Source of the DNA: SCUB01 sp041918675
GTDB taxonomy: Bacteria > Pseudomonadota > Alphaproteobacteria > Rhizobiales > Xanthobacteraceae
Length of the DNA: 64,000 nucleotides
Direction: 5' to 3'
NCBI GenBank assembly: GCA_041918675.1
Contig: JAYRVF010000011.1
Span: 310,001 to 374,000, forward strand
In this document: in pieces, positions 9,401 through 16,699 of the stretch
Position numbering within the stretch: position 1 is the stretch's first letter
How the letters are laid out: each line of letters starts with the position of its first letter
Notes under the pieces: generated by a model
Told to the model about the DNA's origin: nothing
What the model saw: the letters and a program-made list of their open reading frames with translations, nothing else
Database searches by the model: none
Made by a program: the position numbers and the translations under genes

Positions 9401-9480
9401 TGGGCGACGCGAACTCGCAGACGCCGGAATACAAGGCGTTCCTTGTCGATATCGAGCCCATCTCCGGGCCGGTGGCATAA
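6406..9480 (+). CDS. fdoG: Formate dehydrogenase alpha subunit, selenocysteine-containing (FdnG/FdoG type)
   Basis: The molybdopterin catalytic subunit oxidises formate in the periplasm. Translation requires reading the in-frame TGA at 7003-7005 as selenocysteine (residue 200 of 1024; Sec196 in E. coli FdnG). The context (ARI-Sec-HAPTVASL) matches the family, and the frame continues unbroken from 7006 to 9480. The N-terminus carries a Tat signal (SRRQFM at residues 6-11). Cys54, Cys57, Cys61 and Cys96 form the 4Fe-4S site. The ATG at 6406 has AGAGGA upstream. Beta, gamma and fdhE genes follow in the order of the E. coli fdo operon. Without Sec insertion only a 199-residue fragment would be made. 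A gene caller that ignores recoding will split this gene in two. Confidence 0.97.
7003..7034 (+). promoter_or_regulatory. SECIS element directing selenocysteine insertion at TGA 7003
   Basis: Just 3' of the TGA the RNA can fold into a hairpin: GG (7017-7018) with CC (7033-7034), a bulged U at 7019, the five-pair stem GGCCA/UGGCU (7020-7024 with 7028-7032), and the loop GUC (7025-7027). The bulged U is nucleotide 17 counting the U of UGA as 1, the same spacing I recall for E. coli SECIS elements. The stem-loop matches the E. coli fdnG design with compensatory changes. SelB's C-terminal winged helices bind this structure. Confidence 0.9.
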
Positions 9481-9494
9481 GGGAGGGATGAGCC

Positions 9495-10433
9495 ATGTTT
9501 CCTCCGCTTCCGAACCCCACCACCCAGCCGGTTCCCGCGAAATTCGGGGAACAGGATCTGATGCGCCGCTCGGCCTCCACCATTCAGCCGCCGGCCAAGC
9601 GGCAGACCGAGGTGGCCAAGCTGATCGACGTGTCCAAATGCATCGGCTGCAAGGCCTGCCAGACGGCGTGCCTTGAATGGAACGACCTGCGCGAGGAGGT
9701 CGGCGTCAACGTCGGCGTCTACGACAATCCGCACGATCTGACGGCGAACTCGTGGACGCTGATGCGCTACACGGAGCGCGACAATCCGGAAACGGGCAAT
9801 CTGGAGTGGTTGATCCGCAAGGACGGCTGCATGCATTGCGAGGATCCGGGCTGTCTCAAATCGTGCCCCGCGCCCGGCGCCATCGTGCAGTACTCGAACG
9901 GCATCGTCGACTTCGATCACGACAAGTGCATCGGCTGCGGCTACTGCATCAAGGGATGTCCGTTCAACATTCCGCGCATCTCCAAAGTCGACAACAAGGC
10001 GTACAAGTGCACCTTGTGCTCGGATCGCGTCGCCGTCGGCCAGGGTCCGGCCTGCGCCAAGGCCTGCCCGACTCAGGCGATCGCGTTCGGCGCCAAGGAC
10101 GAGATCAAGAAGTACGCGGAAAAGCGCATCACCGACCTGAAGTCGCGTGGCTACAAGAACGCCGGTCTCTACGATCCGCAAGGCGTCGGCGGAACGCACG
10201 TGATGTATGTCCTGCATCACGCCGATCAGCCGCAGCTCTACGCCAGCCTGCCCAACGCGCCGCGGATCAGTCCGGTCGTCGAGTTGTGGAAGGGAGCGAC
10301 CAAATACGCGGGCCTGGCGGCGATCGGCTTCGCCGCTGTGATGGGCCTCGTCCATCATCTCGTCGTCGGCGCCAACCGCGTCACGCCGGAAGATGAGGAC
10401 GCCGCGAACAAACTCAAGGAAGGGAGGGCGTGA
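9495..10433 (+). CDS. fdoH: Formate dehydrogenase beta subunit, four-cluster iron-sulfur protein
   Basis: A 312-residue electron-transfer subunit linking the catalytic subunit to the membrane cytochrome. Four cysteine clusters of ferredoxin type are visible: CIGCKACQTAC, CMHCEDPGCLKSC, CIGCGYCIKGC, and CTLCSDR with CAKAC. A C-terminal transmembrane helix (about residues 275-295, GLAAIGFAAVMGLVHHLVVG) anchors it, as in FdnH/FdoH. It has no signal peptide of its own; in this family it is exported bound to the Tat-bearing alpha subunit. ATG 9495 follows a GGGAGGG site, 14 bp after the alpha subunit stop. Its stop overlaps the start of the gamma subunit gene. Confidence 0.97.
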   Translation: MFPPLPNPTTQPVPAKFGEQDLMRRSASTIQPPAKRQTEVAKLIDVSKCIGCKACQTACLEWNDLREEVGVNVGVYDNPHDLTANSWTLMRYTERDNPETGNLEWLIRKDGCMHCEDPGCLKSCPAPGAIVQYSNGIVDFDHDKCIGCGYCIKGCPFNIPRISKVDNKAYKCTLCSDRVAVGQGPACAKACPTQAIAFGAKDEIKKYAEKRITDLKSRGYKNAGLYDPQGVGGTHVMYVLHHADQPQLYASLPNAPRISPVVELWKGATKYAGLAAIGFAAVMGLVHHLVVGANRVTPEDEDAANKLKEGRA

Positions 10434-11080
10434 TGTCCGATTCCGACAAGACCTCTCCCGTCTACGAGGTGGATCGCTACACGGCCGCCGCGCGTTTCAA
10501 CCACTGGGTGACGGCGATCAGCCTCGTGCTGCTCGCCGTGACCGGCATGTCGCTGTTCCATCCCAGCCTCTATTTCCTCACCGGGCTGTTCGGCGGCGGG
10601 GCGATCGTTCGCATGATCCATCCGTGGATCGGCGTGGTGCTGTTCGTCAGCTTCTGCGGCCTGTTCTTCCGCTTCTGGCGGGCGAACCTGTTCGCGCGCG
10701 GCGACGGCGCGTGGGTCGGCCATTCGATCGACGTGCTCAGGGGCCATGAGGAGACGGTGCCCGAGATCGGCAAGTACAACGCCGGACAGAAGGTGATGTT
10801 CTGGGTGATGTCGATCGTGATCGTCGTGCTCATCGTCAGCGGCTTGATCGTGTGGGATCAGTATTTCTTCGCCTACACGTCGATCCCGACGAAGCGCGTC
10901 GCGCTGCTGGTCCATGCGATGGCCGCAATCGTGGCGATCCTGAACTGGATCGTGCACATCTACGCGGCGATCTGGGTGCGCGGCACGCTCAGCGCGATGA
11001 CGCGGGGCAAGGTCACCGGCGGCTGGGCCTGGCGGCATCACCGCAAATGGCTGAAGGAAATCGTCGCCGGCCGCTCGTAA
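10433..11080 (+). CDS. fdoI: Formate dehydrogenase gamma subunit, cytochrome b556
   Basis: A 215-residue membrane protein with four hydrophobic segments. It carries the histidines expected for the two b hemes (RFNHW near residue 24, MIHPW near 63, and HAMAAIVAILNWIVHIYAA near 160-178). It passes electrons from the beta subunit to quinone. ATG 10433 lies in TGATG overlapping the beta-subunit stop, with a strong GGGAGGG site; a GTG one codon earlier is possible. A strong hairpin follows 16 bp after the stop, before fdhE. Confidence 0.96.
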   Translation: MSDSDKTSPVYEVDRYTAAARFNHWVTAISLVLLAVTGMSLFHPSLYFLTGLFGGGAIVRMIHPWIGVVLFVSFCGLFFRFWRANLFARGDGAWVGHSIDVLRGHEETVPEIGKYNAGQKVMFWVMSIVIVVLIVSGLIVWDQYFFAYTSIPTKRVALLVHAMAAIVAILNWIVHIYAAIWVRGTLSAMTRGKVTGGWAWRHHRKWLKEIVAGRS

Positions 11081-11095
11081 AGCCGGCTCGAAACA

Positions 11096-11130
11096 GGGGC
11101 GGCGCCGATCTTTCCGGTTGGCGTCGCCCC
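11096..11130 (+). terminator. Hairpin between fdoI and fdhE (terminator, attenuator or processing site)
   Basis: An 11-bp inverted repeat (GGGGCGGCGCC at 11096-11106 and GGCGTCGCCCC at 11120-11130, one mismatch) encloses a 13-base loop. There is no long T run (only TT follows), so it may be a partial terminator or mRNA-stabilising element that lowers fdhE and selAB expression relative to the fdo structural genes. Confidence 0.5.
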
Positions 11131-11199
11131 TTGCCATGTTAAGCTCATGTCGCGGGAAGTGATGCCACGTGGCCCGTGCGGTTCCGTGAGGTTGTTTTC

Positions 11200-12117
11200 A
11201 TGTCGCAAATGGACGCGCCCGCGGGGGCCGAGAGTCCGATCGGCGCGGTCGTCGCGCCTCCCTTCGTCAGGCTTCCCGATCCGGCGGAACTGTTTCGCGT
11301 CCGCGCCGCGCGTTTCCGCGCGCTGGCAGCCGCGAGCGATCTCGCGCCGTACCTCGCGTTTCTCGGCGGGCTGAGCGAGCTCCAGCACTCCTGCCAGGCC
11401 GGGCTTGCCGGCGTCGATCCGCCGAGCGCGGAGGAACGCGCGCGCGCGCATGAGCACGCCATGCCGCCGTTCGACCGCGAACGTTTCACGGCCGATGCCG
11501 CGTTCGACGAGACGCTGGCGCGGCTCATCGCGGGCGGGGCGGAGCTGGCGATGCCGGACGCGGCGCGGGTCGCGCTCGCGCGCGTCGCGGCGATGGACGG
11601 GGCGGGGCGGGCGGCGCTCGCGCGCGCCGTCGTCACCGACGCGGTGCCGGCGGATGCGCTCGCCGAGCATCTGTTTCCGGCCGCCGCCATTCAGGTCCAC
11701 TTCAGCCGGCTGGCGGCGAGCCTCGATCCCGCGCGCCTCGTCAGGGTCGGCGAGGGCGCTTGTCCGTGCTGCGGCGGGCCGCCGGTCGCTTCGCTGATCG
11801 TCGGTTGGCCGGGCGCGCAGGGCGCGCGCTTTTGCGCCTGCGCCTATTGCCAGACGCTGTGGAACGAGACCCGCGCCAAATGCGTCGTCTGCGGCTCGCT
11901 CGACGCGATCAGCTATCGCGAGGTCGAGGGCGGCGCCGGTCTCGTCAAGGCCGAGAGCTGCGGCAAGTGCTCCTGCTACGTCAAGGTGATGCATCAGCAT
12001 AAGGAGCGCGCGCTCGATCCCGTCGCCGACGATGTCGCCTCCCTTGGGCTCGATTTGCTGATGCGCGAGACGGGCGCGCGGCGCGGCGCCGTCAACCCGT
12101 TCCTGATGGGATATTGA
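11200..12117 (+). CDS. fdhE: Formate dehydrogenase accessory protein FdhE
   Basis: A 305-residue cytoplasmic protein of the FdhE family, required for activity of Tat-exported respiratory formate dehydrogenases. The C-terminal half has the family's rubredoxin-like cysteine pairs: CPCCGGPP, CACAYC, CVVCGS and CGKCSC. I chose ATG 11200, which has GTGAGG about eight bases upstream, over the in-frame GTG at 11176. It follows fdoI, as in E. coli, and ends one base before the selA start, so it probably shares a transcript with selA and selB. Confidence 0.93.
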   Translation: MSQMDAPAGAESPIGAVVAPPFVRLPDPAELFRVRAARFRALAAASDLAPYLAFLGGLSELQHSCQAGLAGVDPPSAEERARAHEHAMPPFDRERFTADAAFDETLARLIAGGAELAMPDAARVALARVAAMDGAGRAALARAVVTDAVPADALAEHLFPAAAIQVHFSRLAASLDPARLVRVGEGACPCCGGPPVASLIVGWPGAQGARFCACAYCQTLWNETRAKCVVCGSLDAISYREVEGGAGLVKAESCGKCSCYVKVMHQHKERALDPVADDVASLGLDLLMRETGARRGAVNPFLMGY

Positions 12118-12118
12118 C

Positions 12119-13552
12119 GTGACCGACGACGCGACTTCGTCGTTGCGTGATCTTCCCTCGGTCGACGAGGTGATGCGGACTGCGGCCGCGACGGAGGCGG
12201 CCGAGCGGCATGGACGCGAGCTTGCCGTCGCGGCGGTCAGGCGGGCGTTGCAATCGGCGCGCGAGGCCGCGCGCGGGGGCGAAGGCGTCGCGGACGCGCG
12301 CGCGGTGGCGACGGCGGCCGCGACCGCGCTCGACCGGGAAGCCCGGCCCAAACTGCGTCCCGTCTTCAACCTGACCGGCACGGTGCTGCACACCAATCTC
12401 GGCCGCGCGGTGCTCGCCGAGGCCGCGATCGAGGCGGCGACGCGCGCGATGCGCCAGGCGATCGCGCTGGAATTCGATCTCGACGGCGGTCGGCGCGGCG
12501 AGCGCGACAATCTGATCCGCGATCTTCTGATCGAGCTCACCGGCGCGCAAGACGCGACCGTCGTCAACAACAACGCCGCCGCCGTGCTCCTGGTGCTCAA
12601 TACGCTGGCGAAAGGGCGCGAGGCGATCGTCTCGCGCGGCGAGCTCATCGAAATCGGCGGCGCGTTTCGCATGCCCGAGATCATGACGCGCGCCGGCGCG
12701 CGCCTGGTCGAGGTCGGCACCACCAACCGCACCCATCCGCGCGACTACGAGGAGGCGATCGGCCCGCGCGCCGGGCTCATCCTCAAGGTGCACACCTCGA
12801 ACTACCGCATCGAGGGGTTCTCCGCCGAGGTCGAGGGGCGCGCTCTCGCCGCGCTCGCGCATGCCCGCGGCGTTCCGCTCGTCAACGATCTCGGCTCCGG
12901 CACGCTGATCGATCTTTCCGCCTTCGGCCTCGCGCACGAGCCGACGGTCGCCGAGGCCGTCGCCGACGGCGCCGATCTCGTCACCTTCTCCGGCGACAAG
13001 CTTCTCGGCGGCCCGCAGGCGGGTTTCATCGTCGGCGACAGGGCGATGATCGCGCGGATCAATCGCAACCCGATGAAGCGCGCGATGCGCGTCGACAAGA
13101 TCAGACTCGCGGCGATCGAGGCGACGCTGCGTCTTTACCGCGATCCGGCAAGGCTCGCCGCGCGGTTGCCGACGCTGCGTCATCTCGCGCGCGGGCAGGA
13201 CGATATCGCCGCGCAAGCACGGCGGTTGCTGTTCGCGGTCGCGGCGGCGGCTGGCCCGCGCTTCGAGGCCGAGGCGATCGCCTGCGCCAGCCAGATCGGC
13301 TCGGGCGCGCTGCCGCAAGAGACATTGCCGAGCGGAGGAATCGCCATCCGTCCGCGCGCGGCAAGGGGCCGGGGCCGCGATGTCGAGGCGCTTGCCGCGG
13401 CGCTGCGCCGTCTTCCCGTTCCCGTCATCGGCCGCGTCGCCGACGGGGCGCTCGTTCTCGATCTGCGCTGCCTCGATGACGAGGACGGCTTTCTCGCCAA
13501 TCTGCGCGCGCTCGACCCGGCGCCGGCGCGCGACAAGGATGCCGCGTCATGA
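12119..13552 (+). CDS. selA: L-seryl-tRNA(Sec) selenium transferase
   Basis: A 477-residue PLP enzyme converting Ser-tRNA(Sec) to Sec-tRNA(Sec) with selenophosphate. The PLP-binding lysine is Lys294 in TFSGDKLLGGPQAG (Lys295 in E. coli). The N-terminal tRNA-binding domain (PSVDEVMR) and the NLTGTVLHTNLGRA segment are typical. The start is GTG at 12119, one base after the fdhE stop. The end overlaps selB by four bases (ATGA). The length is close to the family norm of about 460. Confidence 0.97.
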   Translation: MTDDATSSLRDLPSVDEVMRTAAATEAAERHGRELAVAAVRRALQSAREAARGGEGVADARAVATAAATALDREARPKLRPVFNLTGTVLHTNLGRAVLAEAAIEAATRAMRQAIALEFDLDGGRRGERDNLIRDLLIELTGAQDATVVNNNAAAVLLVLNTLAKGREAIVSRGELIEIGGAFRMPEIMTRAGARLVEVGTTNRTHPRDYEEAIGPRAGLILKVHTSNYRIEGFSAEVEGRALAALAHARGVPLVNDLGSGTLIDLSAFGLAHEPTVAEAVADGADLVTFSGDKLLGGPQAGFIVGDRAMIARINRNPMKRAMRVDKIRLAAIEATLRLYRDPARLAARLPTLRHLARGQDDIAAQARRLLFAVAAAAGPRFEAEAIACASQIGSGALPQETLPSGGIAIRPRAARGRGRDVEALAAALRRLPVPVIGRVADGALVLDLRCLDDEDGFLANLRALDPAPARDKDAAS

Positions 13553-15624
13553 TCGTCGGCACCGCCGGGCATATCGATCACGGCAAGACGTCGCTGGTGC
13601 GGGCGCTGACCGGCGTCGACACCGACCGCCTGAAGGAAGAAAAGGCGCGCGGCATTACCATCGATCTCGGCTTCGCCTATCTCCCCGCGCCAAGCGGCGG
13701 CGTCATCGGCTTCGTCGACGTGCCCGGGCACGAAAAATTCGTCCACAACATGCTCGCCGGCGCGACCGGCATCGACTTCGTCCTCATGGTGGTGGCGGCC
13801 GACGACGGCGTGATGCCGCAGACGCGCGAGCATCTGGCGATCGTCGATCTTCTGGGCATCTCGCGCGGGCTCGTCGCGCTCACCAAGGCGGACCTCGCGG
13901 ACGCCGAACGCCGCCGCGCGCTGACGGCCGACATTAGCGCCGCGCTCGTCACGACGGAACTTGCCGACGCGGACATCATCCCGGTTTCGACGGTGACGGG
14001 GGAGGGCGTCGAGGAATTGCGGGACGCGCTCTTCGCGGCCGAAAGAAGCGCGCCGGCGCGCGGCGCCGACCGGCGCTTTCGCCTCGCCGTCGATCGTTCC
14101 TTCACCTTGCAGGGCGCGGGCACGGTCGTGACCGGGACGGTGTTGTCGGGCGCGGTCGCGGTCGGCGATCATCTGACCGTCAGTCCCTCGGGGCTCGCGG
14201 TCCGCGTGCGCGCGATCCACGCGCAGAACCGTCCCGCCGAGGCCGGCGCGACCGGCGAGCGCTGCGCGCTCAACCTTGCCGGCGACGGCGTGACCAAGGA
14301 CGCCGTCCATCGCGGCGACGTGGTGCTCGATCCGTTGCTGCACGCGCCCTGCGAACGTATCGACGCGACGCTGCGCGTCCTGGCGGGAGAGCCGAGACCG
14401 GTCGGACAATGGATGCCGGTGCGGCTGCATCACGCGGCCGCGGAAGTCGCCGCCCGCGTGGTGCTGCTCGGCGAGGAGGCGATCGCGCCCGGCGGCGACG
14501 GTCTCGTGCAACTGGTGCTGGAACGGCCGATCGCCGCGGCGTCGGGCGACCGCTATGTGCTGCGCGACGTGTCCGCCCAGCGCACCATCGGCGGCGGGGC
14601 GTTTCTCGATCCGCGCGCGCCGTCGCGCAAGCGCCGCACGCCCGAGCGGCTCGCCCAGCTCGCCGCGCACGAACGCGCCGACCCGGCGGCGGCGCTTTCC
14701 GGCCTTCTGGAGGTCGCGCCCTTCCACGTCAATCTCGACGCCTTCGCGCGCGACCGCGCCATGCGCCGGGAGAGCCTCGATCGCGTCGCGGCCGACCTCG
14801 CGCTCGTCCGCCTGCCGGTGAAGGACGGCGTCATCGCGGTTTCGGCCGGGCGTTTCGAGGCGTTGCGGGCCGCGATCGCCGCAAAGCTCGAAGGCTTCCA
14901 CGCGGAAAATCCCGATCTTGCCGGCATCGGCCTCGAACGACTGCGAATGCATGTCGCGCCGTGGCTTCCCGCGCCCGCCTTCCGCGCGGGGCTGCTGGTG
15001 CTCGTGCGCGGCGGGCTGGTCGCGCTCGATGGCGCCTGGGTGCGGCTCGCGGGCCACGAGGTTCGCCTCGCCGAGGCCGACGCGTTACTCTGGCGCGAGA
15101 TCAGCGCGCTGCTCGAGGGGCCGGAGCGGTTTCGTCCGCCGCGCGTGCGCGACATCGCCACCGCGCGCGACACGCCGGAAGCCGACATTCGGCGCGTGTT
15201 GAAACTCGCCGGGCGGCTCGGCTGGGTGGACGAGGTGGCGCACGATCATTTCTTCGCGCGCGCGAGCGTCGCGGAAATGGTGGAGATCATCCGCGATCTT
15301 TCGAGCGGCTCGCCCACCGGCGAATTCAGCGCCGCCCGATTTCGCGACCAGCTCGCCAATGGACGCAAGGTCGCGATCCAAATCCTGGAATTCTTCGATC
15401 GGCACGGCGTGACGCTGCGGCGCGGCGATCTGCGCCGCGTCAACCGGCACCGGCTTGATCTCTTCCGCGTTCGCGGCGAGGAGGAAGACGCGGTGTCGCG
15501 CGAGGAGGGAAGAGAAACGTCCCCGGTGGGGCGTCCGGACTTCAAATCCGGGAGGGGCCGCGAGCCGGTTCCTGGTGGGTTCGACTCCCATTCTCTTCCG
15601 CCACTCGCCCAACGCGGCCGATGA
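13549..15624 (+). CDS. selB: Selenocysteine-specific elongation factor SelB
   Basis: A 691-residue EF-Tu-like GTPase delivering Sec-tRNA(Sec) to UGA codons marked by a SECIS. G1 (GHIDHGKTSL), G3 (DVPGHEKF) and the TKAD motif are in the first 110 residues. Domains II and III and C-terminal winged helices follow, ending about residue 640 (VNRHRLDLFRVRG). The frame does not stop there. It runs through the whole tRNA-Sec gene, which begins exactly at codon 654, and stops at 15622-15624. The last 38 residues are therefore encoded by tRNA sequence and its flank, and make the protein longer than E. coli SelB (614). No earlier in-frame stop exists. Confidence 0.96.
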   Translation: MIVGTAGHIDHGKTSLVRALTGVDTDRLKEEKARGITIDLGFAYLPAPSGGVIGFVDVPGHEKFVHNMLAGATGIDFVLMVVAADDGVMPQTREHLAIVDLLGISRGLVALTKADLADAERRRALTADISAALVTTELADADIIPVSTVTGEGVEELRDALFAAERSAPARGADRRFRLAVDRSFTLQGAGTVVTGTVLSGAVAVGDHLTVSPSGLAVRVRAIHAQNRPAEAGATGERCALNLAGDGVTKDAVHRGDVVLDPLLHAPCERIDATLRVLAGEPRPVGQWMPVRLHHAAAEVAARVVLLGEEAIAPGGDGLVQLVLERPIAAASGDRYVLRDVSAQRTIGGGAFLDPRAPSRKRRTPERLAQLAAHERADPAAALSGLLEVAPFHVNLDAFARDRAMRRESLDRVAADLALVRLPVKDGVIAVSAGRFEALRAAIAAKLEGFHAENPDLAGIGLERLRMHVAPWLPAPAFRAGLLVLVRGGLVALDGAWVRLAGHEVRLAEADALLWREISALLEGPERFRPPRVRDIATARDTPEADIRRVLKLAGRLGWVDEVAHDHFFARASVAEMVEIIRDLSSGSPTGEFSAARFRDQLANGRKVAIQILEFFDRHGVTLRRGDLRRVNRHRLDLFRVRGEEEDAVSREEGRETSPVGRPDFKSGRGREPVPGGFDSHSLPPLAQRGR
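15508..15603 (+). tRNA. selC: tRNA-Sec (anticodon TCA), nested in the 3' end of selB
   Basis: The 96-base gene has the hallmarks of bacterial tRNA-Sec. The acceptor stem is eight base pairs (GGAAGAGA 15508-15515 with TCTCTTCC 15592-15599), with discriminator G and encoded CCA (15601-15603). The anticodon stem CCGGA/TCCGG encloses loop CTTCAAA with anticodon TCA (15542-15544). It also has an extended D stem, a long variable arm (about 15552-15575), and a T loop GGGTTCGACTCCC. It lies on the same strand as selB and wholly inside its reading frame. Confidence 0.97.
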
Positions 15625-15673
15625 CGCGGGGTCGATGATGCGAGACCGATGATGCAAGACCGATGATGCAAGC
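15619..15673. repeat. 14-bp tandem repeat joining selB and the DsrE-like gene
   Basis: Units of 14 bp with consensus CGATGATGCAAGAC start at 15619 (diverged), 15633, 15647 and 15661 (13 bp before drifting). The first contains the selB stop and the fourth contains the ATG (15663) of the next gene. The repeat supplies several in-register ATG triplets. Confidence 0.85.
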
Positions 15674-16082
15674 CGATGACGACCAATCCGCGGGAGGCCA
15701 AGGCGCGCGAAAGCGTCTCCTCGTCGTGCTGGTGAACACCGATCCCCGCAACGTCGAGGAACTCGGCGCGCCGTTCTATCACGCCGCGGTCGCCGCCGCG
15801 CTCGATCATCGGGTCGACATCGTCTGCGCGGCGACGGCCGGCAAACTGTTGCGCAAAGGCGTTGCCGAGCAACTGACGATCAAGCCCGGCAACCCCAAGA
15901 CGGTCTACGACTGGATCAAGGAAGCGCACAAGCAGGGCGCGCGGATCTGGGCGTGCCCGGCCAATCTCGATCTGTTCGACATCACCGAGGACGATCTCAT
16001 TCCGGAATGCGCGGGGCTGATGAGCGTGGCCGCGATGATCCAGGACGTCATGGGCGACGAGTGCAAGGTTCTGACCTATTAG
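15663..16082 (+). CDS. DsrE/DsrF-family protein
   Basis: A 139-residue protein of the DsrE fold (N-terminal strand KRLLVVLVN, alternating alpha/beta). Cys98 in WACPANLDLFDITEDDLIP sits where DsrE2/DsrE3-type sulfur carriers have their reactive cysteine (C-x-M-S-x-D-L-M-G in that family). Cys55, Cys116 and Cys134 are also present. Related proteins accept persulfide sulfur from TusA. Two start codons are possible (15663 and 15666), both inside a 14-bp repeat. It follows selB/tRNA-Sec and precedes a GcvH-like gene. A role in sulfur or selenium trafficking is an inference from family and neighbours. Confidence 0.85.
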   Translation: MMQADDDQSAGGQGARKRLLVVLVNTDPRNVEELGAPFYHAAVAAALDHRVDIVCAATAGKLLRKGVAEQLTIKPGNPKTVYDWIKEAHKQGARIWACPANLDLFDITEDDLIPECAGLMSVAAMIQDVMGDECKVLTY

Positions 16083-16193
16083 ATCACGACGGTTTCCGAT
16101 TAAATCGATTCAAGATCATGAGCGTGATCGATGCGGAAATGTTTGAGCATGATGGTGTGCGAAAGCCGCGTCGCGCTTTTCGGCGTCATGCTC
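16082..16193. repeat. Dispersed intergenic palindromic element, rhizobial type
   Basis: Two inverted repeats lie in tandem: GATCACG (16082-16088) with CGTGATC (16123-16129), and GAGCATGA (16145) with TCATGCTC ending at 16193, the latter with GCGAAAGC/GCGCTTTTCG inner arms. From memory, this composite resembles a palindromic element frequent between genes in Hyphomicrobiales genomes. It sits in the 136 bp gap between the DsrE-like and GcvH-like genes. Confidence 0.7.
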
Positions 16194-16218
16194 CAGGCGG
16201 CGGGAGGCCGGAAGCGGC

Positions 16219-16662
16219 GTGGCGACCATCAGGGGTGCCGACTATCCAGAGCGGCTCCATTACGACATCGAGAACCAGGTCTGGTATGAGGCGCTCGCCG
16301 ACGGCGCGTTGCGCGCCGGGCTCACGCCTTTCGCGATTGCGTTCGCCGGCGAAGTCCTGGTGTTCACGCCCAAGCGCGTCGGCCGCGATTTCGAGAAGGG
16401 CCGGGGATTTGCCACGCTCGAAGGCGGCAAATGGGTGGGCTCCGTGCGCGCGGCGTTCGGCGGCGTGGTGGTCGCGGTCAATGAGGAACTGATCGCGCGC
16501 CCGCGCCTGCTCGCCGAGGACGCGTTCGGCGCGGGCTGGATGATGGTCGTCCGCCCGAGGGACGAGGATTGGCGCGCGGGGCTGGTGACGGGCCCGGCGA
16601 TCGCGGACGCCCTTGAGGCGTGGTTTGCGAACGCAGAGATGCCGCCGCCGCAGCAGGACTAA
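16219..16662 (+). CDS. GcvH-like lipoyl-carrier-domain protein
   Basis: A 147-residue protein aligning over its centre with glycine cleavage H proteins. The segment GRGFATLEGGKWVGSVRAAF, followed by GGVVVAVNEEL, occupies the place of the lipoylated hairpin, and Lys71 falls exactly at the lipoyl-lysine position. The usual ESVKAxSDxYAPxSG context is strongly altered, so lipoylation is likely but unproven. No gcvT or gcvP is nearby, so this is not the ordinary glycine cleavage protein. The start is GTG at 16219 after GGGAGG. The resemblance to lipoate-binding carriers (LbpA) of sulfur-oxidising heterodisulfide-reductase-like systems, and its place next to a DsrE gene, suggest a sulfur/selenium carrier role (inference). 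Confidence 0.8.
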   Translation: MATIRGADYPERLHYDIENQVWYEALADGALRAGLTPFAIAFAGEVLVFTPKRVGRDFEKGRGFATLEGGKWVGSVRAAFGGVVVAVNEELIARPRLLAEDAFGAGWMMVVRPRDEDWRAGLVTGPAIADALEAWFANAEMPPPQQD

Positions 16663-16699
16663 TTCAGAGCAAGCCTGGCGCCCGGCGTTCGGTGGCGGC

